Source: Desulfovibrio sp.
GTDB taxonomy: Bacteria; Desulfobacterota; Desulfovibrionia; Desulfovibrionales; Desulfovibrionaceae
NCBI GenBank assembly: GCA_031287575.1
Contig: JAITSV010000032.1
Coordinates: 19,476-83,475, forward strand
Reading direction: 5' to 3'
DNA length: 64,000 nucleotides
Part shown: positions 1 through 12,084 of the stretch, piece by piece
Position numbering within the stretch: the first letter of the stretch is position 1
Layout: each line of letters begins with the position of its first letter
Translations under genes and position numbers: made by a program
Notes under the pieces: model-generated
Told to the model about the DNA's origin: nothing
Databases searched by the model: none
The model's input: only the letters and a program-made list of their open reading frames with translations

Positions 1-389
1 GGTCGTCTTGATGGGGAGCTTGTGGGCGGCGCGCGTCAGAGCTTCCTTGGCAAGCTCCAGGCTGACGCCCTTGATTTCGTAAAGCACGCGGCCCGGCTTC
101 ACCGGAGCGCACCAGCCCACCGGGGCGCCCTTACCGGAACCCTGACGGGTTTCGAGGGGCTTGGCGGTGACCGGATGGTCGGGGAAGATGCGGATCCAGA
201 CCTTACCGCCGCGCTTGATATGGCGCATCATGGCGATACGGGCGGCCTCGATCTGCTGGCTGGACAGCTTGCCGTGTTCTACTGCCTTAAGACCGATATC
301 ACCGAAGGAGACAGTGGCGCCGCGGGTGGCCATGCCACGCAGACGGCCCTTCTGCCACTTGCGGAATTTAACCTTTCTGGGGCTCAACA

Positions 390-390
<1 letters not shown>
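1..390 (-). CDS. rplP: Ribosomal protein L16, C-terminal end cut by window edge
   Basis: Large-subunit protein L16, which sits near the A site and the peptidyl-transferase centre. The 130 visible residues start [19 protein letters not shown] and include the family's GRVLYEIKG segment near the C-terminus. The frame stays open to base 1, so only about the last 7 residues of a normal ~137-residue protein are missing. The start is fixed by the TAATG overlap with rpsC: its ATG shares one base with the rpsC stop, implying translational coupling. It is the last gene of the S10 operon visible here; rpmC and rpsQ would normally follow outside the window. Confidence 0.97.
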
Positions 391-1033
<643 letters not shown>

Positions 1034-1034
1034 C

Positions 1035-1382
1035 CTATTCCTGCCCTTCTGCGAGAATCACGGTGATGTGGCTGGTACGCTTCCGGATCTTGGTGGCGCG
1101 ACCCTGCGCACGCGGAAGAAACCGCTTCCAGGTGGGGCCTTCGTTGATGACGATCTGCTTCACGACCATGGCGTCCACGTCGATGCCGGGCAGCTGCTCG
1201 GCGTTGGCGAGGGCGGAACGCAGCACACCGAAGATGATGTCGGCGGGCTTGTTGGGCGTAAACTTAAGGATATTCATGGCGTCTTCGACAGGCAGCCCGT
1301 TCACGTTCTGGGCAACAAGGCGGGCCTTACGCGGCGACACACGCATGAATTTCGCGGTGGCTCTCGATTCCATCGGATTCAC
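1035..1382 (-). CDS. rplV: Ribosomal protein L22
   Basis: Large-subunit protein L22, whose extended loop lines the peptide exit tunnel and contributes to macrolide sensitivity. The 115 residues include MRVSPRKARLV near the N-terminus and the C-terminal loop sequence RAQGRATKIRKRTSHITV, both diagnostic. It lies 3 bases after rpsS and 3 bases before rpsC, so the genes are tightly packed and very likely coupled. The N-terminal MNPMESRATAK leaves a second in-frame Met (residue 4) as an alternative start. Confidence 0.98.
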   Translation of the reverse strand: MNPMESRATAKFMRVSPRKARLVAQNVNGLPVEDAMNILKFTPNKPADIIFGVLRSALANAEQLPGIDVDAMVVKQIVINEGPTWKRFLPRAQGRATKIRKRTSHITVILAEGQE

Positions 1383-1385
1383 CCA

Positions 1386-1667
1386 CTACTTCTTTGCTTT
1401 GCTCTTCTTGTCCGCGGCATGCCCGTAGAACGTGCGGGTCGGGGCGAATTCGCCCAGCTTGTGACCCACCATGTTCTCGGTGACGAACACGGGAATGAAC
1501 TTCTTCCCATTGTGGACCGCGAACGTCAGGCCGACCATCTCGGGAGCGATGGTGGACCGACGCGACCACGTCTTGATGACGCGGCGGTCGCTGTTCGACA
1601 CGGCCAATTCCACTTTCTTGATCAGATGGTCGTCGATGAACGGACCTTTCTTCAGGGATCTGGGCAT
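1386..1667 (-). CDS. rpsS: Ribosomal protein S19
   Basis: Small-subunit head protein S19. At 93 residues it has normal length. It begins [15 protein letters not shown] and contains the family signature around [20 protein letters not shown]. The C-terminus ends in a lysine-rich tail ([10 protein letters not shown]). It lies 9 bases after rplB and 3 bases before rplV on the same strand, so it is a mid-operon gene without its own visible promoter. Confidence 0.98.
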   Translation of the reverse strand: MPRSLKKGPFIDDHLIKKVELAVSNSDRRVIKTWSRRSTIAPEMVGLTFAVHNGKKFIPVFVTENMVGHKLGEFAPTRTFYGHAADKKSKAKK

Positions 1668-1676
1668 GCTCTACTC

Positions 1677-2507
1677 CTACTTCTGACCGCGACGCTTGAC
1701 GATGAGCTTCGTGGAAGCCTTCTTGCGATCGCGGGTCTTGTACCCCTTGGTGGGCACGCCCCACGGGGTCACCGGATGGCGACCGCCGGAGCTGCGGCCT
1801 TCACCACCACCCAACGGGTGGTCGATGGGGTTCATGGCGACGCCGCGGACCTTGGGACGACGGCCGAGCCAGCGATTGCGGCCCGCCTTGCCCAACGAGA
1901 TGTTCTCGTGGTTCACGTTGCCGACCTGGCCGATGGTGGCGCAGCAGGCGGCAAGCACCTTGCGCACTTCGCCCGAAGGCATGCGCAGGAGGGCGTACTT
2001 GCCTTCCTTGGCCACCAGCTGGGCGTAGGTACCGGCGGCGCGGCAGAACTGGCCGCCACGACCGGGGTAGAGCTCGATGTTGTGCAGCACGGTACCCACC
2101 GGGATGCGGGCCATGGGCATGGCGTTGCCAGGCTTGATGTCCGCGCCTTCGCCAGCCTGCACCATGTCGCCCTGCTTGATGCCGAGCGGGGCGAGGATGT
2201 AGCGCTTCTCGCCATCCGCGTAGTGCAGCAGCGCGATGCGGGCGGTACGGTTGGGGTCGTACTCGATGTGCGCGACGGTGGCCGCGATACCGAGCTTGTT
2301 ACGACGGAAGTCGATGATGCGGTACAGGCGCTTGTGACCGCCGCCGCGACGGCGCATGGTCACGCGGCCATTGTTGTTGCGACCGCTCTTCTTGGTCAGC
2401 CCCTCGGTAAGGGACTTCTCGGGCGTGCTCCTGGTGACTTCCTCGAAATCCGAGACGGTCTGGAAGCGGCGACCGGGAGATGTCGGTTTCAGCTTGCGAA
2501 CAGCCAT
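1677..2507 (-). CDS. rplB: Ribosomal protein L2
   Basis: Large-subunit protein L2, needed for subunit association and peptidyl transfer. The 276 residues begin [15 protein letters not shown]. They carry the N-terminal [17 protein letters not shown] stretch and the C-terminal signature [18 protein letters not shown], which holds the conserved histidine important for peptidyl-transferase function. It sits 3 bases after rplW and 9 bases before rpsS in standard S10-operon order. Confidence 0.98.
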
Positions 2508-2510
2508 TGC

Positions 2511-2801
2511 TTACACTCCCTCGAAGAATTCGATTTTTTCGCCGGGAGCCAGGGTCACATAGGCCTTCTTGCAGCCGGAGATCCGGCCCACGACGCGGCC
2601 CTGGCGGACCTTGTCGGAAGGCTTTTTGGTGATGACGTTGACGTCGGTCACCTTGACCTTGAAGGCGGCTTCGACGGCCTTCTTGATTTCGATCTTGTTG
2701 GCCCGGGGGTTCACGAAGAACACGACCTGCTGGGCCTGTTCCTTCACGAAGGTGGCCTTTTCGGACACCAGGGGCTTCACGAGAATCTGTGTATAATCCA
2801 T
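2511..2801 (-). CDS. rplW: Ribosomal protein L23
   Basis: Large-subunit protein L23 at the exit-tunnel rim, the docking site for trigger factor and SRP. I place the start at the ATG giving MDYTQILVKPLVSEKAT. A TTG two codons upstream is also in frame, but an AGGGAGG Shine-Dalgarno at 2808-2814 lies 6 bases before the ATG. That gives 96 residues. The conserved segments VFFVNPRANKIEIKKAVE and the C-terminal GKKAYVTL-like stretch (CKKAYVTLAPGEKIEFFEG) fit L23. Confidence 0.97.
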   Translation of the reverse strand: MDYTQILVKPLVSEKATFVKEQAQQVVFFVNPRANKIEIKKAVEAAFKVKVTDVNVITKKPSDKVRQGRVVGRISGCKKAYVTLAPGEKIEFFEGV

Positions 2802-2812
2802 GACCAACCTCC

Positions 2813-3433
2813 CTACTTCAGCCTGGCCTGGACGGATTCGACGGCGCCCTCGAACATCACCAGCTTCGGGTGCTTCAGAATCTCGTAGACGCTGAGCTGG
2901 TCGGCGGTGATCAGGGTAATGCCGGGAATGTTGCGGGCCGAAAGGGCGAGGGTGGTATCCGCTTCGGCGGTGATGACCAGGGCCTTTTCGAGGCCCAGGG
3001 CACCGGCCACCTTGGCGAACAGCTTGGTCTTGATCTCGGGCAGTTCGATGCCCTTGACCACCATCAGGTTCTCGCCGGCAAGCCGCGAGCTGAGCGCCAT
3101 CTTCAGGGCCAGCTGGCGGACCTTCTTGTTAACCTTGAAGCCGTACTCGCGGGGCTGGGGGCCGAAAATGATGGCCCCGCCACGCCAGATGGGCGAGCGG
3201 TTCGAACCGGAACGTGCGCGGCCGGTGCCTTTCTGGCGCCAGGGCTTTGCACCGCCGCCGGAGACGAAGGCGCGGGTCTTGGTGGCATGGGTGCCGGAGC
3301 GCAGCCCGGCGCGGTGCGCACGGACCACGAGATTGAGAATCTCAGGCTTCACCTCGACCTCGAACACCTCGGGAGCGAGCGTCAGTTCGCCGGCTTCCTT
3401 CTTGTTCTGATCGTATACTTTCACCACAGCCAT
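2813..3433 (-). CDS. rplD: Ribosomal protein L4
   Basis: Large-subunit protein L4. Its 206 residues contain the long exit-tunnel loop region KPWRQKGTGRARSGSNRSPI and the following IIFGPQPREYGFKVNKK, both hallmark sequences. In gammaproteobacteria L4 also represses its own operon through the S10 leader. Whether that applies here is unknown, but the operon has an unusually long leader (see 4412-5106). It lies between rplC and rplW on the same strand with short spacers. Confidence 0.97.
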   Translation of the reverse strand: MAVVKVYDQNKKEAGELTLAPEVFEVEVKPEILNLVVRAHRAGLRSGTHATKTRAFVSGGGAKPWRQKGTGRARSGSNRSPIWRGGAIIFGPQPREYGFKVNKKVRQLALKMALSSRLAGENLMVVKGIELPEIKTKLFAKVAGALGLEKALVITAEADTTLALSARNIPGITLITADQLSVYEILKHPKLVMFEGAVESVQARLK

Positions 3434-3451
3434 GTGATCATCCTCATTTCG

Positions 3452-4081
3452 TTACTGCTTGCGCACCAGGACCAGGCCGTTCTTGGGGCCGGGAACGGCA
3501 CCCTTCACCAGAATGACGTTGTCTTCGGCGCGGATGTCGACGATCTCGAGATTCTTGACCGTCACGCGCTCGTCACCCCAGTGGCCAGCCATCTTCTTGC
3601 CCTTGAACACGTGACCCGGGAAGGTGTTGTTACCGATGGAGCCACCGGAACGATGCACCTTTTCGCAGCCGTGCGTGTCCTTGGAGCCGGCGAAGTTCCA
3701 GCGGCGCATGACGCCCTGGTACCCCTTGCCGATGCTGGTGCCGGTCACCTTCACCTTTTCGCCCGCGGCGAACAGGGACACGGTGAGTTCCTGGCCGACT
3801 TCGAATTCGGCAGGCGCTTCCAGGCGGATTTCGCGGAGGTTGCGGAAAAGACCCTTGCCGGCCTTGGCGAAGTGGCCACGGGCGGGCTTGGTCACGTGCT
3901 TTTCCTTGGCTTCCTCGAAGGCGATCTGCACGGCGTCGTAGCCGTCGGTCTCGCCGTTGCGGACCTGGATGACCGGACAGGGACCGGCCTGGATGACCGT
4001 AACAGCCACGGCGGAACCATCACTGGCGAAAATGCGGGTCATGCCGACCTTGCGACCCAGGATACCCAATTTCTCAGCCAT
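3452..4081 (-). CDS. rplC: Ribosomal protein L3
   Basis: Large-subunit protein L3, an early assembly protein reaching the peptidyl-transferase centre. The 209 residues begin [18 protein letters not shown] and contain [15 protein letters not shown] and [21 protein letters not shown]. The latter spans the position where L3 is methylated in some bacteria; the glutamine there is replaced in this protein by the NNTFPGHV sequence. The gene follows rpsJ after 12 bases. Length and order are those of a normal S10 operon. Confidence 0.97.
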   Translation of the reverse strand: MAEKLGILGRKVGMTRIFASDGSAVAVTVIQAGPCPVIQVRNGETDGYDAVQIAFEEAKEKHVTKPARGHFAKAGKGLFRNLREIRLEAPAEFEVGQELTVSLFAAGEKVKVTGTSIGKGYQGVMRRWNFAGSKDTHGCEKVHRSGGSIGNNTFPGHVFKGKKMAGHWGDERVTVKNLEIVDIRAEDNVILVKGAVPGPKNGLVLVRKQ

Positions 4082-4093
4082 GACTTCCTCTCA

Positions 4094-4411
<318 letters not shown>

Positions 4412-5106
4412 TGTTGATTACTCCGTTATCTGGCAAACGTACCCTTGCCGTCCGGCGCCCGACTGCCATGAGGTGAGAGGCAGGTGCCGTAGGCTGCAGA
4501 GTTCCTCACGTTCGGTGGCGGCACACCGAGACCCGCCATAAGCATCCGGAGCTACGCGATACCCGGACGCCGCTTCCGCGACGCGGGCACAGGTGGCATA
4601 TGACGCCATGGCGGCTTGCCGTCCGGCGGGGGACGGGGTGCCGTGATCTTCGGGGATTGGGAGCGATGGAGAGAAAGGCGGGAGGGGGAGCCGGCTGGCA
4701 CACCCAAAGGCCTTCTCGTCGCCTCGCGGCACCGCGTTCGCGGTATCCGTCCGGGAAGATCACCCATGTTGTCGCCAGCCTGGCCCAGGCCGGAGCATGC
4801 TCCGGCGAGTGCAGGTGGTCCACAGGGGTCACCGAATAGGGCACATAGCGCCCCGCACGTACAGTACCTTACAGCCCGCCAACAAGGGGTTAACGACGGA
4901 CTGGAACGGCATGACATAATTGCGGCATTCGGTAACGCCTGCAATTGTCAAAGCTTGGCTTGCGCCAAACGCATCAGGACAGGCTCGACCCGCCCTTCCC
5001 CTGCCGTTACAGGGGCCCCCGAAGCTTCGGGGATCACGTTTTTGCACCGGAGAACCGGCGCGAGTGGATTCATTACCCCAGCTGCCCTTCCCCGTCAAGA
5101 ATTTTC
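4412..5106. other. Leader/intergenic region between fusA and the S10 operon, no gene
   Basis: About 700 bases between the fusA terminator and rpsJ. No tuf gene is present, although tuf often sits here in other bacteria. I see no convincing reading frame on either strand. Most of the interval (4412 to about 4915) would be 5' leader if transcription starts at the promoter candidate near 4924-4951. A perfect 16-base palindrome (ccccgaagcttcgggg) lies at 5017-5032. Confidence 0.6.
4924..4951 (-). promoter_or_regulatory. Candidate sigma-70 promoter for the S10 operon
   Basis: Reading the minus strand, TTGACA (4951-4946) is followed after 16 bases by AATGCC (4929-4924). The -35 is perfect and the -10 is weak. 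The -10 resembles that of the neighbouring rpsL promoter (TATGCC). It would give an rpsJ leader of roughly 500 bases. Confidence 0.45.
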
Positions 5107-5107
5107 G

Positions 5108-5141
5108 AAAAAAAAGAGCCCCGGGCAAACACCCGGGGCTC
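5108..5141 (-). terminator. Intrinsic terminator after fusA
   Basis: On the minus strand a perfect 10-bp stem (gagccccggg / cccggggctc, 5116-5125 with 5132-5141) with a 6-base loop is followed by eight T. It ends the rpsL-rpsG-fusA transcript and isolates it from the S10 operon. Confidence 0.92.
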
Positions 5142-5194
5142 CGCTTTCTACGGAATCCTTTACCGATGGCTCCGTTTCTCCACGAGAGGAAGGG

Positions 5195-7270
<2,076 letters not shown>

Positions 7271-7288
7271 GATGGGTACTCCGGCGCC

Positions 7289-7759
7289 CTACCAGCGGTA
7301 GTGGGCGAAGGCCTTGTTGGCTTCGGCCATGCGGTGGGTGTCTTCCTTCTTCTTCACGGCACCGCCGCGACTGTTGAAGGCATCGATGAGCTCGGCGGAA
7401 AGCTTCGCGGACATGCCCTTCTCGCCACGCGAGCGGGCATAGTTGATCAGCCAGCGGATGGCCAGGGAGACCTGGCGATCGGGGCGCACGTCCATGGGCA
7501 CCTGGTAGGTGGCGCCGCCAACGCGGCGGGCCTTCACTTCAAGGTGCGGCTTCACGGACTCGACGGCGCGTTCGAACGCCTTCAGGGGCTCTTCGCCGGT
7601 CTTTTCGCCCAGGGTTTCGAGCGACTTGTAGAACAACTTTTCTGCCACACCCTTCTTGCCGTCGTACATCAGGCGATTGATGAAACGGGCGGCCAGCCGG
7701 CTATTGTACACCGGATCGGGCAGAATTTCACGTCTGGGGACGGGACCTTTACGAGGCAT
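7289..7759 (-). CDS. rpsG: Ribosomal protein S7
   Basis: Small-subunit head assembly protein S7. The 156 residues begin [16 protein letters not shown]. They contain the family core [19 protein letters not shown] and [19 protein letters not shown], with the C-terminal [11 protein letters not shown] near the tRNA E site. Length is normal for bacterial S7. It lies between rpsL (15-base gap) and fusA (18-base gap) on one transcript. Confidence 0.98.
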   Translation of the reverse strand: MPRKGPVPRREILPDPVYNSRLAARFINRLMYDGKKGVAEKLFYKSLETLGEKTGEEPLKAFERAVESVKPHLEVKARRVGGATYQVPMDVRPDRQVSLAIRWLINYARSRGEKGMSAKLSAELIDAFNSRGGAVKKKEDTHRMAEANKAFAHYRW

Positions 7760-7774
7760 CGAAATACTCCCTTG

Positions 7775-8146
<372 letters not shown>

Positions 8147-8194
8147 TCTGCTCCTCCGTGAAAGTGGATCGGAAACAATCGGTAAAGGCGCATG

Positions 8195-8223
8195 GGCATA
8201 GCCCAGCGCCTGACCGTTGTCAA
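8195..8223 (-). promoter_or_regulatory. Sigma-70 promoter of rpsL-rpsG-fusA
   Basis: On the minus strand TTGACA (8223-8218) is followed by a 17-base spacer and TATGCC (8200-8195), about 45 bases upstream of the rpsL Shine-Dalgarno. Confidence 0.75.
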
Positions 8224-9088
8224 GCAACATGATACGGAACCCGCCCATCACCTACGGGCAGGTTCACGCCGAACGCACGGTCACACGGGCTACCGGACAC
8301 GCCGCAAGCGCTCCGGTGGGGCGGGGTTCCAGCAGCCAAGCATCCCCGCAAAATCGCCCACCATGGTCCTGAACCCAATTTCTGTACTCCTTTTCCTGCG
8401 GATGGACAAGTTTTTTCCACACCCCCGGGCCTGCCTCCCGCGCATGTGCTCCGCACGCGCCCGCTTCGCGCGGGCACCCATTTCGCTGGCCGCCCCAAAG
8501 CCGGGACACACCCATGCTCCAGGCACATATATATGTATGATGCCTCTCACGCGCGCGCACGCCAGCCCGGCACCATGCCCGAGCCCCGAATGCCACGGTT
8601 CGCCCCGAATGCCACGGTTCGCCCTGGGTGCCACGGTTCGCCCGCCCCTGCTCATGCCATGCTCATACCCATGTCGGTCGCCAACGGCCGCAAGCGCCCC
8701 GGGTACACCGCCCTTGGTCATTTTATCACAACCAAATTGGTGGACAATCGTCACTCCGGGCAGACGTCATTGGCGTCCGCCATGCCCGGCCCCATGCCCG
8801 ACCGACCTTTTCAGATGCAGCAGCGGCGCGCATCAACCACGCAGAAATACTCAACAGTAACGGCAACGCCGCAAGCGGCCCACGGGCGCGGCCATCCAAC
8901 GCCTCACCTCGCCTGCCGACACCTTGGCGCACCGTCTCCCGCCCGGTGCCGCCATTGCGCGCCTTTCCAACGCCAGCCCAACTGCTCGCGCCACGACACC
9001 GCCCGTTCCCCGCCGCCCCTTGTGCCGCATGGGGCGCACTCCGGGCGGGGCAAAATCAGCGGCCTGACGCTTTTCCCCCATTTGCCGC
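8224..9088. other. Large intergenic region between rpsL and sat, no gene recognised
   Basis: About 860 bases between divergent transcription units. No frame has family support. Visible structure: a run tatatatgtatg around 8527, a GC hairpin near 8458-8478, and the 19-bp tandem repeat at 8585-8641. The right end leads into the sat control region. Confidence 0.5.
8585..8641. repeat. Three tandem 19-bp units upstream of sat
   Basis: Three head-to-tail copies of a 19-base unit. The first two (cccgaatgccacggttcgc, 8585-8603 and 8604-8622) are identical. The third (8623-8641) differs in its first seven bases but keeps gccacggttcgc. There is no spacer, so it is not a CRISPR. Function unknown. Confidence 0.85.
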
Positions 9089-9114
9089 TTGACATTATGT
9101 AAAATATTTCACAA
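9089..9114 (+). promoter_or_regulatory. sat control region with Rex-like operator
   Basis: TTGACA at 9089-9094 abuts an 18-base imperfect palindrome at 9097-9114 (ATGTAAAATATTTCACAA). This closely resembles the NAD(H)-responsive Rex site TTGTGAAATATTTCACAA. Rex is reported to repress sat in Desulfovibrio vulgaris, so the match is in the expected place. The -10 hexamer is not obvious. Confidence 0.7.
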
Positions 9115-9258
9115 GAGGGATGCATGGACGGCGAGATGCACTCCCGAATGCACCGCCGCTCCCGCATGCTTCTCGCACGAGAACAGCTTTTTTCGTACGC
9201 CGCCGCCCCCGAAGCGGCGCGCCATGGCAACAACACATTCATTTGGAGGATGGAAGGT

Positions 9259-10545
9259 ATGTCCAAGCTGGTTCCCCCTCATGGTGGTAAGGGCCTCGTC
9301 TGCTGCCTGCTCGAAGGTGCCGCCCGCGAAACCGAACTCAAGAAGGCCGCTGGCCTGAAGCAGATCGAAATCAGCTCGCGCACCAAGGGCGACCTCATCA
9401 TGATGGGCATCGGCGGCTTCTCTCCGCTGAACGGCTTCATGAAGAAGGCCGACTGGAAGAGCGTCTGCGAAAAGATGACCACCGCCGACGGCACCTTCTG
9501 GCCCGTGCCGGTGACCATGGACATCTCCAAGGAAGACGCCGCCGCCGTCAAGGTGGGCGACGAAGTGGCCCTGGTGCGCAAGGGTGAAACCTTCGCCACC
9601 ATGAAGGTCGAAGAAATCTACGAAATGACCGAAGCCGACAAGAAGTGGGAATGCGAACTCGTCTTCAAGGGCGACGGCCCCGACTCCCAGAAGTTCTGGG
9701 AAGTGGCGCTCGAAGACCACCCCGGCGTGAAGATGGTCATGGAACAGAAGGAATTCAACGTCGCCGGTACCGTCAAGGTGCTGTCCGAAGGTGACTTCCC
9801 CACCAAGTTCGCCGGCGTGTACAAGCGCCCCGCCGAACTGCGCGCCGAAATGGAAGAACGCGGCTGGGCCAACGTTGCCGCCCTGCAGCTGCGCAACCCC
9901 ATGCACCGCTCGCACGAATTCCTGGCCAAGATCGCCATCGAAGTGTGCGACGGCGTGGTCATCCACTCCCTGGTGGGCGCCCTGAAGCCCGGCGACATCC
10001 CCGCCGAAGTGCGCGTGAAGTGCATCGACACCCTGGTCGAAAAGTACTTCGTGAAGCAGAACGTCATCCAGGCCGGTTACCCCCTGGACATGCGTTACGC
10101 CGGTCCCCGTGAAGGCCTGCTGCACGCCACCTTCCGCCAGAACTACGGCATCAACCGCATGATCATCGGCCGTGACCACGCTGGCGTGGGCGACTTCTAC
10201 GGCATGTTCGAAGCCCAGACCATCTTCGACAAGATCCCCTACACCAACGAAGCCTGCCCCGAACCCGGCAAGGCCCTGATCTGCACCCCGCTCAAGATCG
10301 ACTGGACCTTCTACTGCTACAAGTGCGACGGCATGGCCTCCCTGCGTACCTGCCCGCACGGCAAGGAAGACCGCGTCATCCTGTCCGGCACCAAGCTGCG
10401 CAAGGCCCTGTCCGACGGCGCCCCCGTTGCCGACCACTTCGGCCGCGACGAAGTGCTGGAAATCCTGCGCGCCTACTACGAAGGCCTGACCGAAAAGGTC
10501 GAGGTCAAGATGCAGCAGGCCGCTTCCGGCTCCGTGATGAAGTAG
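9259..10545 (+). CDS. sat: ATP sulfurylase (sulfate adenylyltransferase), dissimilatory
   Basis: Activates sulfate with ATP to adenosine 5'-phosphosulfate, the first cytoplasmic step of sulfate respiration. The start gives [20 protein letters not shown], 428 residues, with GGAGGA at 9245-9250; the frame is open further upstream but without support. Active-site motifs are visible: [12 protein letters not shown] near residue 215 (the QxRNPxHxxH motif) and [12 protein letters not shown] near residue 300 (GRDHAG). A cysteine cluster near residue 355 ([17 protein letters not shown]) suggests a bound metal. It is monocistronic: Rex-like operator upstream, terminator downstream. Confidence 0.98.
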   Translation: MSKLVPPHGGKGLVCCLLEGAARETELKKAAGLKQIEISSRTKGDLIMMGIGGFSPLNGFMKKADWKSVCEKMTTADGTFWPVPVTMDISKEDAAAVKVGDEVALVRKGETFATMKVEEIYEMTEADKKWECELVFKGDGPDSQKFWEVALEDHPGVKMVMEQKEFNVAGTVKVLSEGDFPTKFAGVYKRPAELRAEMEERGWANVAALQLRNPMHRSHEFLAKIAIEVCDGVVIHSLVGALKPGDIPAEVRVKCIDTLVEKYFVKQNVIQAGYPLDMRYAGPREGLLHATFRQNYGINRMIIGRDHAGVGDFYGMFEAQTIFDKIPYTNEACPEPGKALICTPLKIDWTFYCYKCDGMASLRTCPHGKEDRVILSGTKLRKALSDGAPVADHFGRDEVLEILRAYYEGLTEKVEVKMQQAASGSVMK

Positions 10546-10575
10546 GCCCCGGCCACTTCAACGCACGCTACATCG

Positions 10576-10604
10576 GGGAGGCGCCGCAAGGCGCCTCCCT
10601 TTTT
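10576..10604 (+). terminator. Intrinsic terminator after sat
   Basis: Perfect 10-bp stem (gggaggcgcc / ggcgcctccc, 10576-10585 with 10590-10599), GCAA loop, then five T. Confidence 0.93.
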
Positions 10605-10656
10605 GCGTGGGCTTACGGGTTGCCACGGCCCCAACGCCGCCCCCCTGAAAATGAAG

Positions 10657-10685
10657 GCGCGGTCCCCAGCCGGGGGCCGCGCCCA
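10657..10685. repeat. 29-bp direct repeat, copy 1
   Basis: The 29 bases here (beginning gcgcggtccccagccggg) recur exactly at 10930-10958. Each copy can itself fold (gcgcgg...ccgcgc with cccc...gggg inside), so this is a REP-like unit. It lies in the non-coding gap between sat and the next gene. Confidence 0.85.
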
Positions 10686-10709
10686 GGCTGGAGACAAACC
10701 CAAATCCTT

Positions 10710-10801
10710 GCGGGGGAGGGACCTTTTTCCGGCAGCCGCAGGCGAGTCCCCGAGCCGTACGGATGGAGTCCGCAAAGCGTGAAAAGGGGCTCATCCCCCG
10801 C
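10710..10801. repeat. Dispersed hairpin element, short copy near sat
   Basis: A long hairpin. Outer arms GCGGGGG (10710-10716) and CCCCCGC (10795-10801), extended by CCTTTTTC/GAAAAGG, enclose a core related to the elements at 27528-27758, 38958-39044 and 49019-49212. The shared sequence is the ggcagccg...aggcgag...cgagcc...acggatgg module. The core stem here is less perfect than in the other copies. It lies between the sat terminator and the end of the opposing gene, so it cannot be part of the sat message. Confidence 0.7.
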
Positions 10802-10866
10802 ACCCCCTCCCCCTCAACTTTTTATTTGTGTTTCCCGGACATTACGAAAACGCAGAATACGGGGTT

Positions 10867-10888
10867 CCAAGGGGCGGCAGCCCCTTGG
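10867..10888. repeat. Short hairpin (possible terminator or REP unit)
   Basis: Perfect 9-bp stem (ccaaggggc / gccccttgg) with a GGCA loop, followed by ggccgccggaggc. There is no T-run, so it is not a standard terminator. Confidence 0.6.
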
Positions 10889-10929
10889 CCGCCGGAGGCT
10901 TACAAAAACAGGCTTTGTCAACAACCCGA

Positions 10930-10958
10930 GCGCGGTCCCCAGCCGGGGGCCGCGCCCA
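10930..10958. repeat. 29-bp direct repeat, copy 2
   Basis: Exact second copy of the unit at 10657-10685. It ends about 38 bases short of the stop codon of the minus-strand gene at 10997. Confidence 0.85.
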
Positions 10959-10996
10959 TGTACATCAATAACGACAAGGACTCGTTGGAAACAGCC

Positions 10997-11992
10997 CTAC
11001 CGCGCCCACCACGGCACGTACGACCACCCGGAACGCAGCCCCTCGCGCCACCGCGCGGCGTCGGGGTCCACCTTGTCCAGCAGGGCATGGAAGCGCGACG
11101 AATGGTCCAGGTGCACGGTGTGGCAAAGCTCGTGCAGCAACACGTGGCGGGCCAGTTCGCGCGGCAGGAACAGCAGGCTGGCGTTGCAACTGATGGTGCC
11201 CCGCGCGGAACAACTGCCCCAGCGGGTCTGCTGCATGCGCACCACGCAGCGCTGGTAGTGGAAGCCGTGCTCCACGGCCAGCCCATGCAGCCACGGGGCC
11301 AGCCTGCGCCGGGCCACGGCGCGCAGCCAGTCGCGCAGAAGGTCCACGGCCACACCGTCGCCAGTTCCGCCTTCGGGCACGCGCAGGCGCAGGGCAGCGT
11401 CCACCTCGCGCAATTCCGGGCGCATGCCGGGCGCAAGGGAAGCGCGGATCACGGCATAGCGCGCCTGAACAGCGGACAGGACCACCTCGCCGGGCACGCT
11501 GCGGATGCCGTCCGGCCCCAGGAACGCCCCGCCGCCGGGCAGGATACCGTGGATGGCGCCAGCGCCCGCCCCGCCCGCACCCTCGCCCGCAGTACCCTCC
11601 GCACCGGGTATCGGCCCGGCCAGACCGGCCCGCAGCAAGGCCCGCACGATCCACGTGCGGTGCCGTTCCAGCACTTCCGGTATGCGCGTGGCGCTGAAGC
11701 CGGGCGGTATCACCACCTCCAGCCCGCGCCGGGGCACGATGCGCAGCCGCACCCGCCGGGCGCGGGGGCTGGTGCGCACGTCATGCCGGGGCGGCCAGGC
11801 AACGTCACTGGGCGAAGGGGCGACGCCGGTGTCCTCGGCGCCACTTCCGGCTTCGCTCACGGCGTCGTTCCCGGTGTCAGGCGCGGTGCCAGGCACGGCG
11901 TCGTTCCGGGTGTCAGGCGCCGCTTCCGGCCATCCGGATCGGATCCCGGCAAATCGCCGCAGCAGCTCTTTCAGGGGGTTCGTCGGGCTCAT
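10997..11992 (-). CDS. YgjP/SprT-like (M48-type) zinc metallopeptidase domain protein
   Basis: Predicted cytoplasmic zinc peptidase of the DUF45/YgjP group. The C-terminal third carries the family block: RWGSCSARGTISCNASLLFL, then LLHELCH (an HExxH zinc site) followed by HLDHSSRFHALL, which supplies the third histidine. The first ~110 residues are low-complexity (repeated PDTRNDAVPGTAPDTGNDAV), then an RRVRLRIVPRRGLEVVIPPGFS segment typical of the family's N-terminal strand region. The 331 residues are longer than most YgjP proteins (about 230-250) because of that N-terminal stretch and a Gly/Ala-rich insert near residues 155-180. Substrate unknown. Transcribed divergently from the next gene. 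Confidence 0.8.
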   Translation of the reverse strand: MSPTNPLKELLRRFAGIRSGWPEAAPDTRNDAVPGTAPDTGNDAVSEAGSGAEDTGVAPSPSDVAWPPRHDVRTSPRARRVRLRIVPRRGLEVVIPPGFSATRIPEVLERHRTWIVRALLRAGLAGPIPGAEGTAGEGAGGAGAGAIHGILPGGGAFLGPDGIRSVPGEVVLSAVQARYAVIRASLAPGMRPELREVDAALRLRVPEGGTGDGVAVDLLRDWLRAVARRRLAPWLHGLAVEHGFHYQRCVVRMQQTRWGSCSARGTISCNASLLFLPRELARHVLLHELCHTVHLDHSSRFHALLDKVDPDAARWREGLRSGWSYVPWWAR

Positions 11993-12084
11993 GTGTACGG
12001 GGCTTTACCTGTGCCTGTTTAGCGCATAGTATCGCGTCGCCTCGGGCTGGCCTTTCCGCAAGACCCGCACTGGAGATTCGAGAC

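Noticed and set aside
2799..2807. TTG two codons upstream as the rplW start
   Set aside because: The AGGGAGG site is correctly spaced for the ATG at 2801, and too close for the TTG.
4412..5106. A tuf gene between fusA and rpsJ
   Set aside because: No EF-Tu sequence in any frame; the gap is non-coding.
8585..8641. CRISPR array
   Set aside because: The units are head-to-tail with no spacers and only three copies; no cas genes nearby.
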